Positions 1 to 9,542 of a stretch of 64,000 nucleotides of DNA are shown piece by piece. The translations under genes and the position numbers were made by a program. Position 1 is the first letter of the stretch. Each line of letters begins with the position of its first letter. Source of the DNA: Chryseobacterium herbae (GTDB taxonomy: Bacteria > Bacteroidota > Bacteroidia > Flavobacteriales > Weeksellaceae); contig NZ_JAOAMU010000006.1 of NCBI RefSeq assembly GCF_025154075.1, positions 248,001-312,000 on the forward strand. Reading direction: 5' to 3'. The notes below the pieces were generated by a model that worked only from the letters and a program-made list of their open reading frames with translations, made no database searches and was not told where the DNA came from.

Positions 1-2
1 CA

Positions 3-173
3 GAGGTACATACCCATAGCTATATTTCTACGGATCTTGGAATGGCGGCCTACCGTAATTCCTATATCATCAATGACATTTTGGGAAGAGAACATTACAA
101 AATCGAAAAGAAAATTGCTTTCCAGGATTTTGATGTAGAGAAACATGCTGCTGTATCAACTGTCAAAATATAA
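3..173 (+). CDS. Siderophore lysine/diamine N-monooxygenase, C-terminal end (partial)
   Basis: An open frame enters from the left edge and stops at 171-173. It encodes about 56 residues with EVHTHSYISTDLGMAAYRNS near the start and a following INDILGRE. This resembles the C-terminal signature of the flavin-dependent IucD/PvdA/AlcA family, where an HTHG-like motif precedes 'LAxYRNAxIIN'. Such enzymes N-hydroxylate lysine, ornithine or cadaverine to supply the hydroxamate of a siderophore. The stop lies 7 bases before the IucA/IucC gene, so the two are almost certainly co-transcribed. Only the tail is visible, so substrate and FAD/NADPH motifs cannot be judged. Confidence 0.7.
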   Translation, partial: EVHTHSYISTDLGMAAYRNSYIINDILGREHYKIEKKIAFQDFDVEKHAAVSTVKI

Positions 174-180
174 CAGAACA

Positions 181-1995
181 ATGAACACCCACTTAAAAAA
201 TAATACAATCAGCCAGGAAATCTGGCTACAGGCCAACAGAGACCTTATGGCCAAGACGATTGCGGAGTTAATGCATGAAGAACGGTTAAAACCTGTTGCT
301 GTTACTGAGGATGAAGCCGGATTTACGGTCTTCAAACTGGAAACGGGGATCGAAACTATAGAATACGTTTTCCGCGGACAGGAAAGAATGATGGACTACT
401 GGCATATTGATACGGAAAGTATCGTGAAAATAGAGGATGGAGTACCCACCTCAGCGCTGAATATTCCCCAATTCTTCCTTGAAATGCAGACCGTATTCGA
501 TTTAGATGCTAATACGTTAGCAAGATATACCGAGGAATTGCTGCATACGTTATATTGTGATGCACTGATCTTATCTAGAGGCGTTATGTCTTCAAAAGAA
601 TTGGCCTCAAGTAACTATCAAACGGTAGAGCATCAGATGACGGGCCATCCTTGGGTGATCGTAAATAAAAGCAGGTTAGGATTTTCTCCTACCGATCTTG
701 AAACGTTTGCTCCGGAAGCGGGAGAGGATTTAAAAGTGTTGTGGCTGGCTGCTCATAAGGACAGGTCAGCGTTCCAGTCGCTGGACCCTATAGATCAGGA
801 AGGATTTTACCGTTCTGAAATTGGAGACGAATTGTATCAGGCTTTTCAACAAAGGTTGATTGATTCCGGAAAATCTCCTGATGATTATAATTTAATTCCC
901 GTGCATCCGTGGCAGTGGGAACATAAGCTGAAAATTCACTTTGCAGGTGATATCGCATCTGATATTCTAATACTCTTAGGAGAAGGAAATGATATCTACA
1001 GTCCACAACAGAGCATCAGGACTTTATTCAATACAGATCATCCTGAAAAAAGATACTTGAAAACTGCTGTTTCTATTTTAAGCACAGGAAATATCAGAGG
1101 ACTGTCGCCTAAGCAGATGAAAATTGCGCCTTCCATTACAGACTGGGTAAAAGGGTTGATCAAAGGCGATACTTATCTTGAAACAAAAGGAACCATATTT
1201 TTAGGCGAAGAAGCTTCTATTGCTTATTTGCACCCTCAGTACAGCGCAATTGCCGGTGTTCCTTATCAGTATAATGAATTTCTTGGGGCTTTATGGCGCG
1301 AGAGTGCGTCCAATTATTTACAGGAAGACGAAGAAATGTTTACAATGGCTTCCCTGCTTTTTGTAGATCAGAATGGAGTTCCATTGGTACAGGCTTTTGC
1401 AGAACAGGCAGGAATCAGTATCCAACAGTGGATCACGGATTATCTGGATGCTTATCTTACGCCATTGCTTCACATTTATTACACTCATTCTCTTTGTGTA
1501 ACGCCTCATGGAGAAAACATTATGGTCGTATTGAAAAACGGAGTGCCACAGAGAATTGTGATCAAAGATTTTGTGGATGATATTGTCCTGACTACAGAAG
1601 CAAGGGAAAAACTTCCTGATCATCTGGCAGACGGACTGATCCAGTCTTCCAACAAGGAAAATGTTCCGTTGTCTATTCTTTTGGGTGTTTTTGATGCATT
1701 CTTCAGATATTTATCCAATGTTCTGCATACCCATTCCAACTTTGAGGAAGAGACCTTCTGGACGCTTGTTCACGACTGTATAGAAAACTACAAAAACCAT
1801 AATCCTCATCTGAATGAGCGTTATGAAAAATATGACCTGTATGTTCCTACCTTCAAAAGGTTCTACATCAACAGTCTTCGTTTGAAAAACAACGGCTACA
1901 GTGAAAATAAAGCATTTGCTATTCCAAAAAAAGACGGTGCACTGCCGAATCCTTTGTATCAGATTGCGAATAAAAACTCTGTAGCGACGGTATGA
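181..1995 (+). CDS. IucA/IucC-family NIS siderophore synthetase
   Basis: The 604-residue product is a full-length NRPS-independent siderophore synthetase. These enzymes adenylate a carboxylate and couple it to a hydroxylated diamine. Visible signatures are GHPWVIVNKSRLGF (about residues 155-168), VHPWQWEHK (about 241), the HGEN motif near residue 443 and the following VIKDFVDD, plus the C-terminal FhuF-like region. An in-frame ATG at 145 would add 12 residues but overlaps the upstream gene; the ATG at 181, 7 bases after that stop, is preferred. With a monooxygenase upstream, an AlcC/DesD-like role joining N-hydroxy-N-acyl-cadaverine units is plausible, but the class (A, B or C) is not resolved from sequence reading. 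Confidence 0.92.
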   Translation: MNTHLKNNTISQEIWLQANRDLMAKTIAELMHEERLKPVAVTEDEAGFTVFKLETGIETIEYVFRGQERMMDYWHIDTESIVKIEDGVPTSALNIPQFFLEMQTVFDLDANTLARYTEELLHTLYCDALILSRGVMSSKELASSNYQTVEHQMTGHPWVIVNKSRLGFSPTDLETFAPEAGEDLKVLWLAAHKDRSAFQSLDPIDQEGFYRSEIGDELYQAFQQRLIDSGKSPDDYNLIPVHPWQWEHKLKIHFAGDIASDILILLGEGNDIYSPQQSIRTLFNTDHPEKRYLKTAVSILSTGNIRGLSPKQMKIAPSITDWVKGLIKGDTYLETKGTIFLGEEASIAYLHPQYSAIAGVPYQYNEFLGALWRESASNYLQEDEEMFTMASLLFVDQNGVPLVQAFAEQAGISIQQWITDYLDAYLTPLLHIYYTHSLCVTPHGENIMVVLKNGVPQRIVIKDFVDDIVLTTEAREKLPDHLADGLIQSSNKENVPLSILLGVFDAFFRYLSNVLHTHSNFEEETFWTLVHDCIENYKNHNPHLNERYEKYDLYVPTFKRFYINSLRLKNNGYSENKAFAIPKKDGALPNPLYQIANKNSVATV

Positions 1996-3395
1996 GAAAG
2001 TTTCTGCATCTTGTAAAAGAAGGATCTGTATTTGCGTACGGAGCTTTAGCGGGAAAAAAAGTAGAACTTACCTCAGGGAGTATCAACCGTTCTATCTTCA
2101 GTCTTGCCATTCCGATGGTGATGGAGCTCGTGATGGAATCTGTTTTTGTCAGTATCAATCTTTTAATTATTGCAAGATTAGGAGATAAGGTCCTTGGACT
2201 CGTGGGAATTGCAGATAACTATATCAATTTTGCCAATGCGATTGCCATTGGTTTGGGTATCGCTGCTGCAACACTGACGGCCAGGAGAGCCGGAGAAAAA
2301 GACCAGGAAGGTATGAGCCGGACAGCACATTATATCATACTGCTGGCTGCTGCTTTTGCATTACTGATTGGTGGTCTGTCATTCCTTTTTGCGGGTGAGA
2401 TCATCAGTTTCCTTGGATTCAATACAGGGATTGTAGATAACGGACTCCCTTTTTCCAAACTGGTCTTTCTGAGTATCGGTCTGGTGATTTTGCGTCTGTC
2501 TATCAATGGTCTTTTCAGAGGAGCAGGTGATGCGGATCTGGCGATGAAGTCGCTTTGGCTTTGTCATATCTCCAGTATGGTCTTTGCCGTAATTCTTGTT
2601 TTCGGACTTGGTTTTATTCCCGCTTACGGATTAATGGGACTGGCTTATGCTACCATATTATCCCGGTTACTGGCGGTTTTATATCAATTCTTTATTCTTC
2701 TTACACGCAAAACCAGTGTGAATATCCTCGTGAAATTTCATCTTGATCTGCCTTTAATTAAGAAAATACTGAAAATTACTTTTGGCGGGCTTGTTCAGTA
2801 TATTATTCCTGCTTCAAGCTGGCTGATTATGGTTAAAATCATCGCCACCTTCGGGACAACTGCTCTTGCTGGATATATTATCGCGCAGAGAATTGCTTCT
2901 GTTGCGACGATGCCTGCCTGGGGAATAGGAAATGCTGCAGGCGTTCTTACAGGACAGAATTTAGGAGCCGGAAATCCGGACCGCGCAGAGAAAACGGTAT
3001 GGAGAGCCGGAGGAATTAATATGACCTATCTGATAGCCGTAGCTATATTCTGGCAGTTCGCTGCGGAATATGTCGTGACGTTCTTCACCAAGGAAGCCGA
3101 GGTAGCCAGATACGCCGTACAGTACATCCATGTGGTGTCTATGGCTTATCTCTTACTCGGTTTTACAATGGTGATCAGCCGTGCGCTTAATGCGGCCGGT
3201 AATATTATGCAGGTAACGCTGCTGTATATGATCATGTTCTATGTGATTCAGCTTCCTTTGGCTTACCTCCTTGGGGTAAGGCTTCAATGGGAACTGAAAG
3301 GAATATTTACGGCTATTGTTTCCTCGGAAATCGTACTGGCTGTACTGTTCCTCATGATATTCAAAAATGGTAAATGGAAAACTATAAAAATTTAA
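1992..3395 (+). CDS. MATE-family efflux transporter (siderophore export candidate)
   Basis: The 467-residue protein is strongly hydrophobic with about 12 membrane helices. It has MATE features such as SIFSLAIPMVMELVMESV at the N-terminus, GLFRGAGDADLAMKS in the first half and GNAAGVLTGQNLGAGNPDRA in the second. Its ATG overlaps the stop of the IucA/IucC gene (ATGA), so the two are translationally coupled. MATE proteins are cation-driven drug/metabolite antiporters of the inner membrane; placed here, export of the newly made siderophore is the simplest inference. An uncharged first 25 residues precede the family core, so the start could lie slightly downstream, but coupling favours this one. 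Confidence 0.9.
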   Translation: MRKFLHLVKEGSVFAYGALAGKKVELTSGSINRSIFSLAIPMVMELVMESVFVSINLLIIARLGDKVLGLVGIADNYINFANAIAIGLGIAAATLTARRAGEKDQEGMSRTAHYIILLAAAFALLIGGLSFLFAGEIISFLGFNTGIVDNGLPFSKLVFLSIGLVILRLSINGLFRGAGDADLAMKSLWLCHISSMVFAVILVFGLGFIPAYGLMGLAYATILSRLLAVLYQFFILLTRKTSVNILVKFHLDLPLIKKILKITFGGLVQYIIPASSWLIMVKIIATFGTTALAGYIIAQRIASVATMPAWGIGNAAGVLTGQNLGAGNPDRAEKTVWRAGGINMTYLIAVAIFWQFAAEYVVTFFTKEAEVARYAVQYIHVVSMAYLLLGFTMVISRALNAAGNIMQVTLLYMIMFYVIQLPLAYLLGVRLQWELKGIFTAIVSSEIVLAVLFLMIFKNGKWKTIKI

Positions 3396-3396
3396 A

Positions 3397-3642
3397 ATGC
3401 ACACAACAGACGAATTTTATGAAATTATCGCATCAGCAATCGCTGTGAAAAAAGAATTGGTAGACGAAAACCTTACGTATCAGGAAATTCCTGAGTGGGA
3501 CTCTATGTCGCATCTGCTTATTGTAGAAGCTTTGGAGCAGTTCTACCGTGTCAAGTTTGACTTTAACGACATCCTTGAAATGGGAACCGTCGGAAAGATC
3601 CGCGAAAAAATGAAAAAATACGATGTACTCGTAGAAAACTAA
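3397..3642 (+). CDS. Stand-alone acyl carrier protein
   Basis: This is an 81-residue acidic carrier protein. The phosphopantetheine attachment site is clear: EWDSMSHLLIVEALEQFY, with Ser36 in the DSM motif at the start of helix II. It starts one base after the MATE stop codon and is followed 4 bases later by an AMP-forming ligase, which is very likely its loading enzyme. Free carriers of this size take part in fatty acid, polyketide or NRPS-type chemistry and normally play no part in NIS siderophore pathways. Its presence suggests that an acyl or aminoacyl group is activated and held as a thioester during siderophore assembly or tailoring. Confidence 0.88.
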   Translation: MHTTDEFYEIIASAIAVKKELVDENLTYQEIPEWDSMSHLLIVEALEQFYRVKFDFNDILEMGTVGKIREKMKKYDVLVEN

Positions 3643-3646
3643 GTAT

Positions 3647-5035
3647 ATGAAAATTTTAGAAAATGTAATTGCCAACAAGAACTTGTTGTTTACAGATGCT
3701 TCCACCGGTGCTTCCACGCCGGTTGGAACCCTGTACCGGTCTTTAGGTCTCAATCCTGTAGAAAAAGGATTGATCTTTTTGTACAATGACAATCAGGTAC
3801 CCAGCATTGAAGTGCTTCTCAATTTCTATGGAACCGCGCATGCCATTGCTGTTTTAGGACAGAAACTGCATCCGGAATTTAAAGAACGTCTGGAAGCAGA
3901 ATACCGTCCCAAATATATCTTTGATCCCTCAAGAGATGAGGTTCAGGGATATTCGTTAAAGGAGTTTTCGGAAACGGTAAAAATCTTTGCTAAGGAAGAT
4001 TACCAGCCGGAAGTGACCATTCATCCTGATATCAAGATCCTGTTGAGTACTTCCGGAACCACCGGAGTTCCGAAGCTGGTGAAGCTTTCAGATGAAAATC
4101 TTTATCAGAACGCCGTGAGCATCCTTCAATACATGCCTATCCTGGAATCTGATGTAGTTCCGCTCAACGTACCGATTAATTTCGTGTACGGTTTTTCTAT
4201 TTTTACCACCAACTGTATGCGTGCGGGAAGAATAGTCTGTACGGACAAAGACATCATGCAGAAAGCATTCTGGGATGAAATGGAAGAGTATGGGTACAGC
4301 ACGCTGGGAGGCGTTCCGTATCTGTATGAAAACCTGAACAGAATCGGATTCTTCAGAAAAGACAGCACCAGTCTGAGATACATGACCCATACGGGAGGGG
4401 TGATTAATGCTGAATTGAGAAAAACCCTCTTCAATTACTGCCTTGAGTTCGATAAACAGTTCTTTGCCCAGTACGGACAAACTGAAGCAGGCGGAAGAAT
4501 GGCTTATCTTACGACAGACGGACTTCTTGAAGAAGAAACCTCTATCGGAACTCCTGTACACGGAGGAAGCCTCCAGATCGATTCTGAAACGGATGAATTG
4601 CTCTTTTTGCATTCAAGTATCAGCGGTGGATATGCCAACAAGCTTGAAGATCTTTCTACTTACGAACAGCCTAAGCTTCTTCATACAGGAGATACAGGCA
4701 GAAGAGGCGAGAACGGATTGTATTACATCACAGGAAGAATCAAACGCATCATGAAACTTTTCGGAATCCGTCTCAATCTGGATGAGGTAGAGTTTATCCT
4801 TAAGAATGAACTGGAAGGAAATACGGTAGTCTGTCTGAACGGCAATGACAAAAAAATCATTGTTCTGTATAACAATGCCGAGATTGATCCCGAGATCATT
4901 AAGGAAACCATTAAGAATAAACTACGCATCAATCCGCAGTATGTACACACCGAACACATAGAATCATTTCCATTATCACAAAACGGCAAAATAAACTACC
5001 CACTGTTACAAAACTTACAGCATGAAAATATTTAA
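3647..5035 (+). CDS. AMP-forming acyl/aminoacyl ligase (ANL superfamily)
   Basis: The 462-residue protein has the ANL core motifs. The A3 phosphate loop LLSTSGTTGVPKLVK lies near residues 131-145, YGQTEAGGRM near 275, LLHTGDTGRRGENGLYYITG with the hinge GRIKRIMKLFGIRLN in the final quarter, and the C-terminal catalytic lysine in SQNGKINYPLLQ. It would activate a carboxylate as an acyl-AMP and transfer it, most likely to the carrier protein encoded just upstream. The N-terminal half is compact and no condensation or thioesterase domain is attached. The 3' end overlaps the TonB receptor start by 14 bases. The substrate is not predictable here. Confidence 0.85.
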   Translation: MKILENVIANKNLLFTDASTGASTPVGTLYRSLGLNPVEKGLIFLYNDNQVPSIEVLLNFYGTAHAIAVLGQKLHPEFKERLEAEYRPKYIFDPSRDEVQGYSLKEFSETVKIFAKEDYQPEVTIHPDIKILLSTSGTTGVPKLVKLSDENLYQNAVSILQYMPILESDVVPLNVPINFVYGFSIFTTNCMRAGRIVCTDKDIMQKAFWDEMEEYGYSTLGGVPYLYENLNRIGFFRKDSTSLRYMTHTGGVINAELRKTLFNYCLEFDKQFFAQYGQTEAGGRMAYLTTDGLLEEETSIGTPVHGGSLQIDSETDELLFLHSSISGGYANKLEDLSTYEQPKLLHTGDTGRRGENGLYYITGRIKRIMKLFGIRLNLDEVEFILKNELEGNTVVCLNGNDKKIIVLYNNAEIDPEIIKETIKNKLRINPQYVHTEHIESFPLSQNGKINYPLLQNLQHENI

Positions 5036-7487
5036 AACCCCTATATTACTTTTATTCCTTGTCGGTCTTCCTCTTTTTGTTTCTGCTCAGCAGAACGAAC
5101 GCGTTAACGGAAAGATCATGTTGTCTGAAAAAGTGCCCGTGAAGAATGCGCTTTTAAGATTAGTCAACACGCCGTATCAGGCTAAGACCAACAGTTTAGG
5201 AGAATACTATTTTGATAATGTGCCGCCAGGAGAATATACGCTTCAGGTGGTTTTAAATGACATTGAATTGATGCGTGAGCAGATCCGTATTGAAAAAGAT
5301 GTCTTTGAAATTCCGGTGATTTATCCTGAGACAGAAAATAATGTCATTGAAGGAATTACGGTATATGCGTTCAGCAGAAATAAATTTCTGGACAGAGACA
5401 GTACTTCAATCTCTAAAATGCCTTTGAGAAACATTGAAAATCCTCAAATGTATACAAGTATCAACCAGCAGATCCTGAAAGAGCAGTTGGTGTATGATAT
5501 GTCAGACGCTTTAAAAAACGTTCCGGGTATTGTGAAAATGCAGGGAAGTGCAGGTAGAGCGGGAGACGGAAGTTTCTACTACAATTTAAGAGGTTTTCCT
5601 ACCAGAGTTTCTATGGTAGATGGTGTTCCTGCGACCACCAATTCAGAAATTGATCCTGCGGATATTGAGCGTATCGACGTAATCAAAGGACCTTCCGGAA
5701 CACTTTACGGTGGTGCGGTTAATTCCTTTGGTGGATTGATTAATGTGGTGACGAAAAAACCTAAAGATTATTTCGGCGGAGAAGCTTCTTATCTTTTGGG
5801 AAGTTATAACCTGAACCGTGTGACGGCTGATGTTTACGGTCCGATTACGGATTCAAGGAAGACTTTATTCCGTTTGAATGCCGCGTATCAGTACCAGAAC
5901 GGATTCAGAGATTCAGAGTTCAGAAGATCTATGTTTGTAGCTCCAACATTCAGCTACCAGGTGGATGACCGGTTAAAGTTTAATTTGGGAGCTCAGATTT
6001 ACACCTATGAAGGAACGAATACACCGATTATCTTTTTGCCCAGAACAAGAAAATTTTTCGCTACGACGCCTGATGAACTTGGATTTGACTGGAAAAAGTC
6101 TTATTCCAATAACGATATGAGCTTAAAAGCACCTTCCATCAATGTAAAAGCTGAGGTTAATTACAAAATTTCAGATCAGTGGAGTTCACAGACTTTAATC
6201 TCAAGAAACTATAGGAAAACGGAGGGATTGTACCAGTATCAGTTTATCAGAGGAAATGATAATGATGCTATATTGGAACGTAATGTACAGTGGCAGAATG
6301 GCGAGGGAGCCTCTACCAGTTTTCAGCAGAACTTTAACGGGGAATTTAAAATTGGGAAAATCAAAAATAAACTTCTTATCGGGTTAGATTATTTAAACCA
6401 GTCTTTGAATAATAACCTTTCTCCAATTGTTGCATTTGACAAGATTGATGGTACGAACCTTACAGCTCCAGTAGGAGGAGCGGTGACAGGGACATATGGA
6501 GCCATATCCAAAGACCTGGCGCTTAAAAGAATCCAAGAGGCTACTGAGCTTGCAATCAAAGCGAATAAAAATCCCTTCGTAAGAAATACAGCATCAAGCA
6601 ACATATATGGAGCTTATATTTCTGATGCGATCTATATTACAGACCGTTTGGTTGCGTTACTTAGTTTACGTTTTGATCATTATGAAAGTAAGGGTCAGCT
6701 TGACCTAAACACTAATGTGAATACCGGAACCTTCAATCAGAATGCGTTATCTCCAAAATTTGGTTTATCCTATCAGATCTTAAAAGATCATTTGTCAGCA
6801 TATGCCAACTATATGAATGGCTTCAGTAATGTGGTTCCGGTTGCGCAGCCACTTGCAGACTACAGTGGAGATTTCAAACCGCAGAGGTCTAATCAGTGGG
6901 AAGTAGGATTCAAAGGAAATCTTTGGAGAAACAGAGTGAATTTCACAGTAGGATATTACGATATTTTGGTTGACAATATGTTAAGAGCAGATATTGTGAA
7001 TCGCGACGGAAAACCCTATAATGTAACGATTCAGGACGGAGAACAGAGAAGTAAAGGGATCGAAATTGAAACCATCCTTAACCCTATTCAAGGTCTGAAC
7101 ATTATGGCAGGATATTCTTATAACGACAGTAAGTTTGTAAAAGCTGCTGCTGCTGTAGATGGCCGTCGCCCGTCTTCTTCAGGTCCTGCTAATGTATTCA
7201 ATTCATGGGTGAGCTACATATTGCCAATCAAAGGACTTTCAGGTCTCGGGTTAGGTTTTGGTGTGAACCGCGTTGGTGAACAGATTAGTGTTGACAACGT
7301 GGCTACCGGACAGTTTATATTCCCGGCCTATACTTTAGTGAATGCTTCCGTATCTCTTGAAAAAGAAAGATACAGGCTAGGATTTAAAATGAATAATTTA
7401 GGAAATGCACAGTATTTCGCTGGGCAGGGTGTTGTAGTAGCCCAAATGCCTCGTAACTTTGTTGCGGAGGTTACTCTTAAGTTTTAA
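5022..7487 (+). CDS. TonB-dependent siderophore receptor
   Basis: This is an 821-residue outer membrane receptor. Residues 1-22 form a signal peptide ending FVSA before QQ. A carboxypeptidase-like regulatory (CarboxypepD) domain follows (about 29-85, with SLGEYYFDNVPPGEYTL). The plug (about 130-245) shows NVPGIVKMQGSAG, PADIERIDVIKGPSGTLYGG and INVVTKKP, then a beta-barrel ends in a terminal phenylalanine (VTLKF). The pattern fits the FhuA/FpvA/FoxA class of ferric-hydroxamate receptors, which take up ferri-siderophores using TonB-ExbBD energy. It is the sixth gene of the visible operon and is probably the receptor for the siderophore made by the upstream genes. Confidence 0.93.
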   Translation: MKIFKTPILLLFLVGLPLFVSAQQNERVNGKIMLSEKVPVKNALLRLVNTPYQAKTNSLGEYYFDNVPPGEYTLQVVLNDIELMREQIRIEKDVFEIPVIYPETENNVIEGITVYAFSRNKFLDRDSTSISKMPLRNIENPQMYTSINQQILKEQLVYDMSDALKNVPGIVKMQGSAGRAGDGSFYYNLRGFPTRVSMVDGVPATTNSEIDPADIERIDVIKGPSGTLYGGAVNSFGGLINVVTKKPKDYFGGEASYLLGSYNLNRVTADVYGPITDSRKTLFRLNAAYQYQNGFRDSEFRRSMFVAPTFSYQVDDRLKFNLGAQIYTYEGTNTPIIFLPRTRKFFATTPDELGFDWKKSYSNNDMSLKAPSINVKAEVNYKISDQWSSQTLISRNYRKTEGLYQYQFIRGNDNDAILERNVQWQNGEGASTSFQQNFNGEFKIGKIKNKLLIGLDYLNQSLNNNLSPIVAFDKIDGTNLTAPVGGAVTGTYGAISKDLALKRIQEATELAIKANKNPFVRNTASSNIYGAYISDAIYITDRLVALLSLRFDHYESKGQLDLNTNVNTGTFNQNALSPKFGLSYQILKDHLSAYANYMNGFSNVVPVAQPLADYSGDFKPQRSNQWEVGFKGNLWRNRVNFTVGYYDILVDNMLRADIVNRDGKPYNVTIQDGEQRSKGIEIETILNPIQGLNIMAGYSYNDSKFVKAAAAVDGRRPSSSGPANVFNSWVSYILPIKGLSGLGLGFGVNRVGEQISVDNVATGQFIFPAYTLVNASVSLEKERYRLGFKMNNLGNAQYFAGQGVVVAQMPRNFVAEVTLKF

Positions 7488-7488
7488 T

Positions 7489-8673
7489 ATGAATTCTATA
7501 CTCAGAAAGACAGCATATCAATTACATCTATGGCTCGGACTAACGTCCGGGCTTATAGTTGTTATAATGGCGGTGACAGGATGTATTCTCGCTTTTGAAA
7601 AAGAACTGAAACATGCCATACACCCTGAAAAATATTTCGTCAAAAACATAAAAAAAGAAAAACTGCAATTTTCTGATCTTAAGCTAAAAGCTGAGCAGGC
7701 ACTTCCGGACAGTTTAAAGGTAAGCAGGGTAGAAATATCCTCAGATCCATCCAGAAGCTATGCTTTCCGGTCTTTGAAAATGAACAAAGAGGCTTTGACC
7801 TATTGGGGTTCTTATATTCATTATTACAGAGTGTATGTAGATCCTTACACTGGACAGGTTCTTGAGGTAGAAAATGCAAAAAATGATTTTTTTGAGATCG
7901 TGATGGATCTTCACCGCAGACTTTTATTGGGTGAAAAGATTGGGAAAACCATTACCGGTTATTCTACACTGATACTGGCTGTTATGCTTTTTTCAGGACT
8001 GGTCATCTGGTTTCCACGCAAAATGAATAAGAAGGCATTGAAAGGGATGTTTATGATCAAGACATCAGCCAAATGGAAAAGGCTTAATTACGACATGCAC
8101 AATGTTTTAGGATTTTATGCCGTTATTCCTTTATGTCTTATTTCTTACGCTGCCTTGATATGGAACTTTGAAGACGTAGATCAATGGGTTAAAAAAACAC
8201 TGAACGGAAAGACGAAAACCGAACAGAAGGCTAAAAGCACAATTCCTTCCGAAGAATATTCAGACAAGAAAAACATCTTGAATATGGTCGGAAACAGGGT
8301 AGAACAGAGCCTGGTTGATAAAAAATCCGCACTTATCAGCTTTCCAAAAACAGAAGAAGGAACGTATTATGCTGAGGTAACCTACGGTGATAAGCAATAC
8401 CAGAATGAGCAGTTTAGTTTTGATCAATACTCAGGGAAAATCCTAAAACATCAATCTTACAAAGACAAAAATATCGGTTATGGAACTGCGCTAAGAGAAA
8501 GAAATTATGACCTTCATACAGGAAGCATCTTTGGAATGACCGGCCGGATTTTATACCTTTTTGCTGGCATGATTGCTGCTTCACTTCCCATCACTGGATT
8601 CATTATCTATATCAACAGAAAAAAGAAGAAACCAAAGAAAAAGAAAGTGAAGATAGGGGTCCTCACAAATTAA
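7489..8673 (+). CDS. PepSY-associated TM protein (putative siderophore-iron reductase)
   Basis: The 394-residue inner membrane protein belongs to the PepSY_TM family. The first helix carries YQLHLWLGLTSGLIVVIMAV with histidine. A periplasmic PepSY region follows (VYVDPYTGQVLEVE), then MDLHRRLLLGEKIGKTITG, MHNVLGFYAVIPLC and a last helix after YDLHTGSIFGMTG. The regularly spaced helix histidines fit haem binding, as in FpvG/FsrB-type proteins that reduce ferric siderophores. An ATG at 7459 lies inside the receptor gene; the ATG at 7489, one base after that stop, is chosen. Lysine-rich C-terminus. It ends the siderophore operon. Confidence 0.87.
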   Translation: MNSILRKTAYQLHLWLGLTSGLIVVIMAVTGCILAFEKELKHAIHPEKYFVKNIKKEKLQFSDLKLKAEQALPDSLKVSRVEISSDPSRSYAFRSLKMNKEALTYWGSYIHYYRVYVDPYTGQVLEVENAKNDFFEIVMDLHRRLLLGEKIGKTITGYSTLILAVMLFSGLVIWFPRKMNKKALKGMFMIKTSAKWKRLNYDMHNVLGFYAVIPLCLISYAALIWNFEDVDQWVKKTLNGKTKTEQKAKSTIPSEEYSDKKNILNMVGNRVEQSLVDKKSALISFPKTEEGTYYAEVTYGDKQYQNEQFSFDQYSGKILKHQSYKDKNIGYGTALRERNYDLHTGSIFGMTGRILYLFAGMIAASLPITGFIIYINRKKKKPKKKKVKIGVLTN

Positions 8674-8696
8674 AAAAAAAACAAAAATTTAGATAA

Positions 8697-8722
8697 GTGT
8701 AACGTAGCTGTTACACTTTTTT
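8697..8722 (+). terminator. Rho-independent terminator of the siderophore operon
   Basis: A perfect 7-bp stem, GTGTAAC / GTTACAC, with a 6-base loop (8697-8716) is followed directly by six T. It lies 23 bases after the PepSY gene stop. Confidence 0.85.
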
Positions 8723-8773
8723 ATTCCCAAAATCTCTCTACATTTCACAGATTCATACAACGCAAACATCTGC

Positions 8774-8793
8774 GTAAATCCGTGTCATCCGTG
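8774..8793 (+). repeat. Intergenic 20-mer repeat, copy 1
   Basis: The exact 20-mer GTAAATCCGTGTCATCCGTG is repeated at 9010-9029. In both places it is followed by (A/G)TTAATTT and preceded by a CATAAAACGCAA-like stretch, so the shared unit is nearer 45-50 bases with a few mismatches. Confidence 0.75.
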
Positions 8794-8820
8794 ATTAATT
8801 TCAATGGTTTAAAATATTAT

Positions 8821-8960
8821 CTCTCGCAGATTAAAAAGATCAGGCGGATCTTTCTGTTATGGTAAAGAAAATCAGAGATTTACACAAAAAATGAAGTGTA
8901 CTTTTTTATGATAAGCTTTTAAACTTTAAATAAACTTAAGTGTTTCAAGAAAACTTTTGT
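8821..8960 (+). repeat. Approx. 140-bp direct repeat, copy 1
   Basis: It begins CTCTCGCAGATTAAAAAGAT, runs through AAAGAAAATCA, AAGTGTACT, TTTAAATAAACTTAAGTGTTT and ends AACTTTTGT. The copy at 9247-9383 follows the same order with scattered substitutions and small indels. Confidence 0.7.
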
Positions 8961-9009
8961 CACTGATGTTTTTTGTTTACATACGGCTTCATAAAACGCA
9001 ATTATCTGT

Positions 9010-9029
9010 GTAAATCCGTGTCATCCGTG
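9010..9029 (+). repeat. Intergenic 20-mer repeat, copy 2
   Basis: Second exact copy of the 20-mer at 8774-8793, in the same orientation and about 236 bases further on. Confidence 0.75.
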
Positions 9030-9246
9030 GTTAATTTTACACTGTTGTTTAAAATCAATTTCCGCTGAATACTAATATGGCCGCCGATTCTCATTCTGAG
9101 CTTTTTAAAACATTAAGATCAATGAAGATAGTAAGGTGAGTTAAGAAAAAAATCAAATGATTTTTTTAAGCTCTACGCCTTAAAGCAAAGCTCAAACATA
9201 ATATTCTTAAAAGCTTAATAATCCTTAATGGTTTAAAATTTTTCTT

Positions 9247-9383
9247 TCTCGCAGATTAAAAAGATAAGGCAGATCTTCCACTTATACTAAAGAAAATCAC
9301 AGAGTTTCATAAAAACTTAAGTGTACTATTTTACGTTAAGCTTTTACTTTAAATAAACTTAAGTGTTTTAAGAAAGCTTTTGT
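9247..9383 (+). repeat. Approx. 140-bp direct repeat, copy 2
   Basis: Diverged second copy of 8821-8960, starting TCTCGCAGATTAAAAAGAT and ending GCTTTTGT. Both copies are preceded by an ATGGTTTAAAAT word. Confidence 0.7.
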
Positions 9384-9542
9384 GCCTTTTGTGGTTTATT
9401 ACTATGGGCTTTCGGACAGCAAATTTTACAAATTCATAAAACATAATCATCTGTATTGTTCTTACAATCTGTAGGGATTCATTAAAATTTACCTTTTGTG
9501 CACTGAGTATCAGAATTATAAATAACTGAATATTAAAAAAGT

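Noticed and set aside
4088..4612. 174-residue minus-strand ORF inside the AMP ligase gene
   Set aside because: The plus frame carries all ANL motifs; the antisense frame has none.
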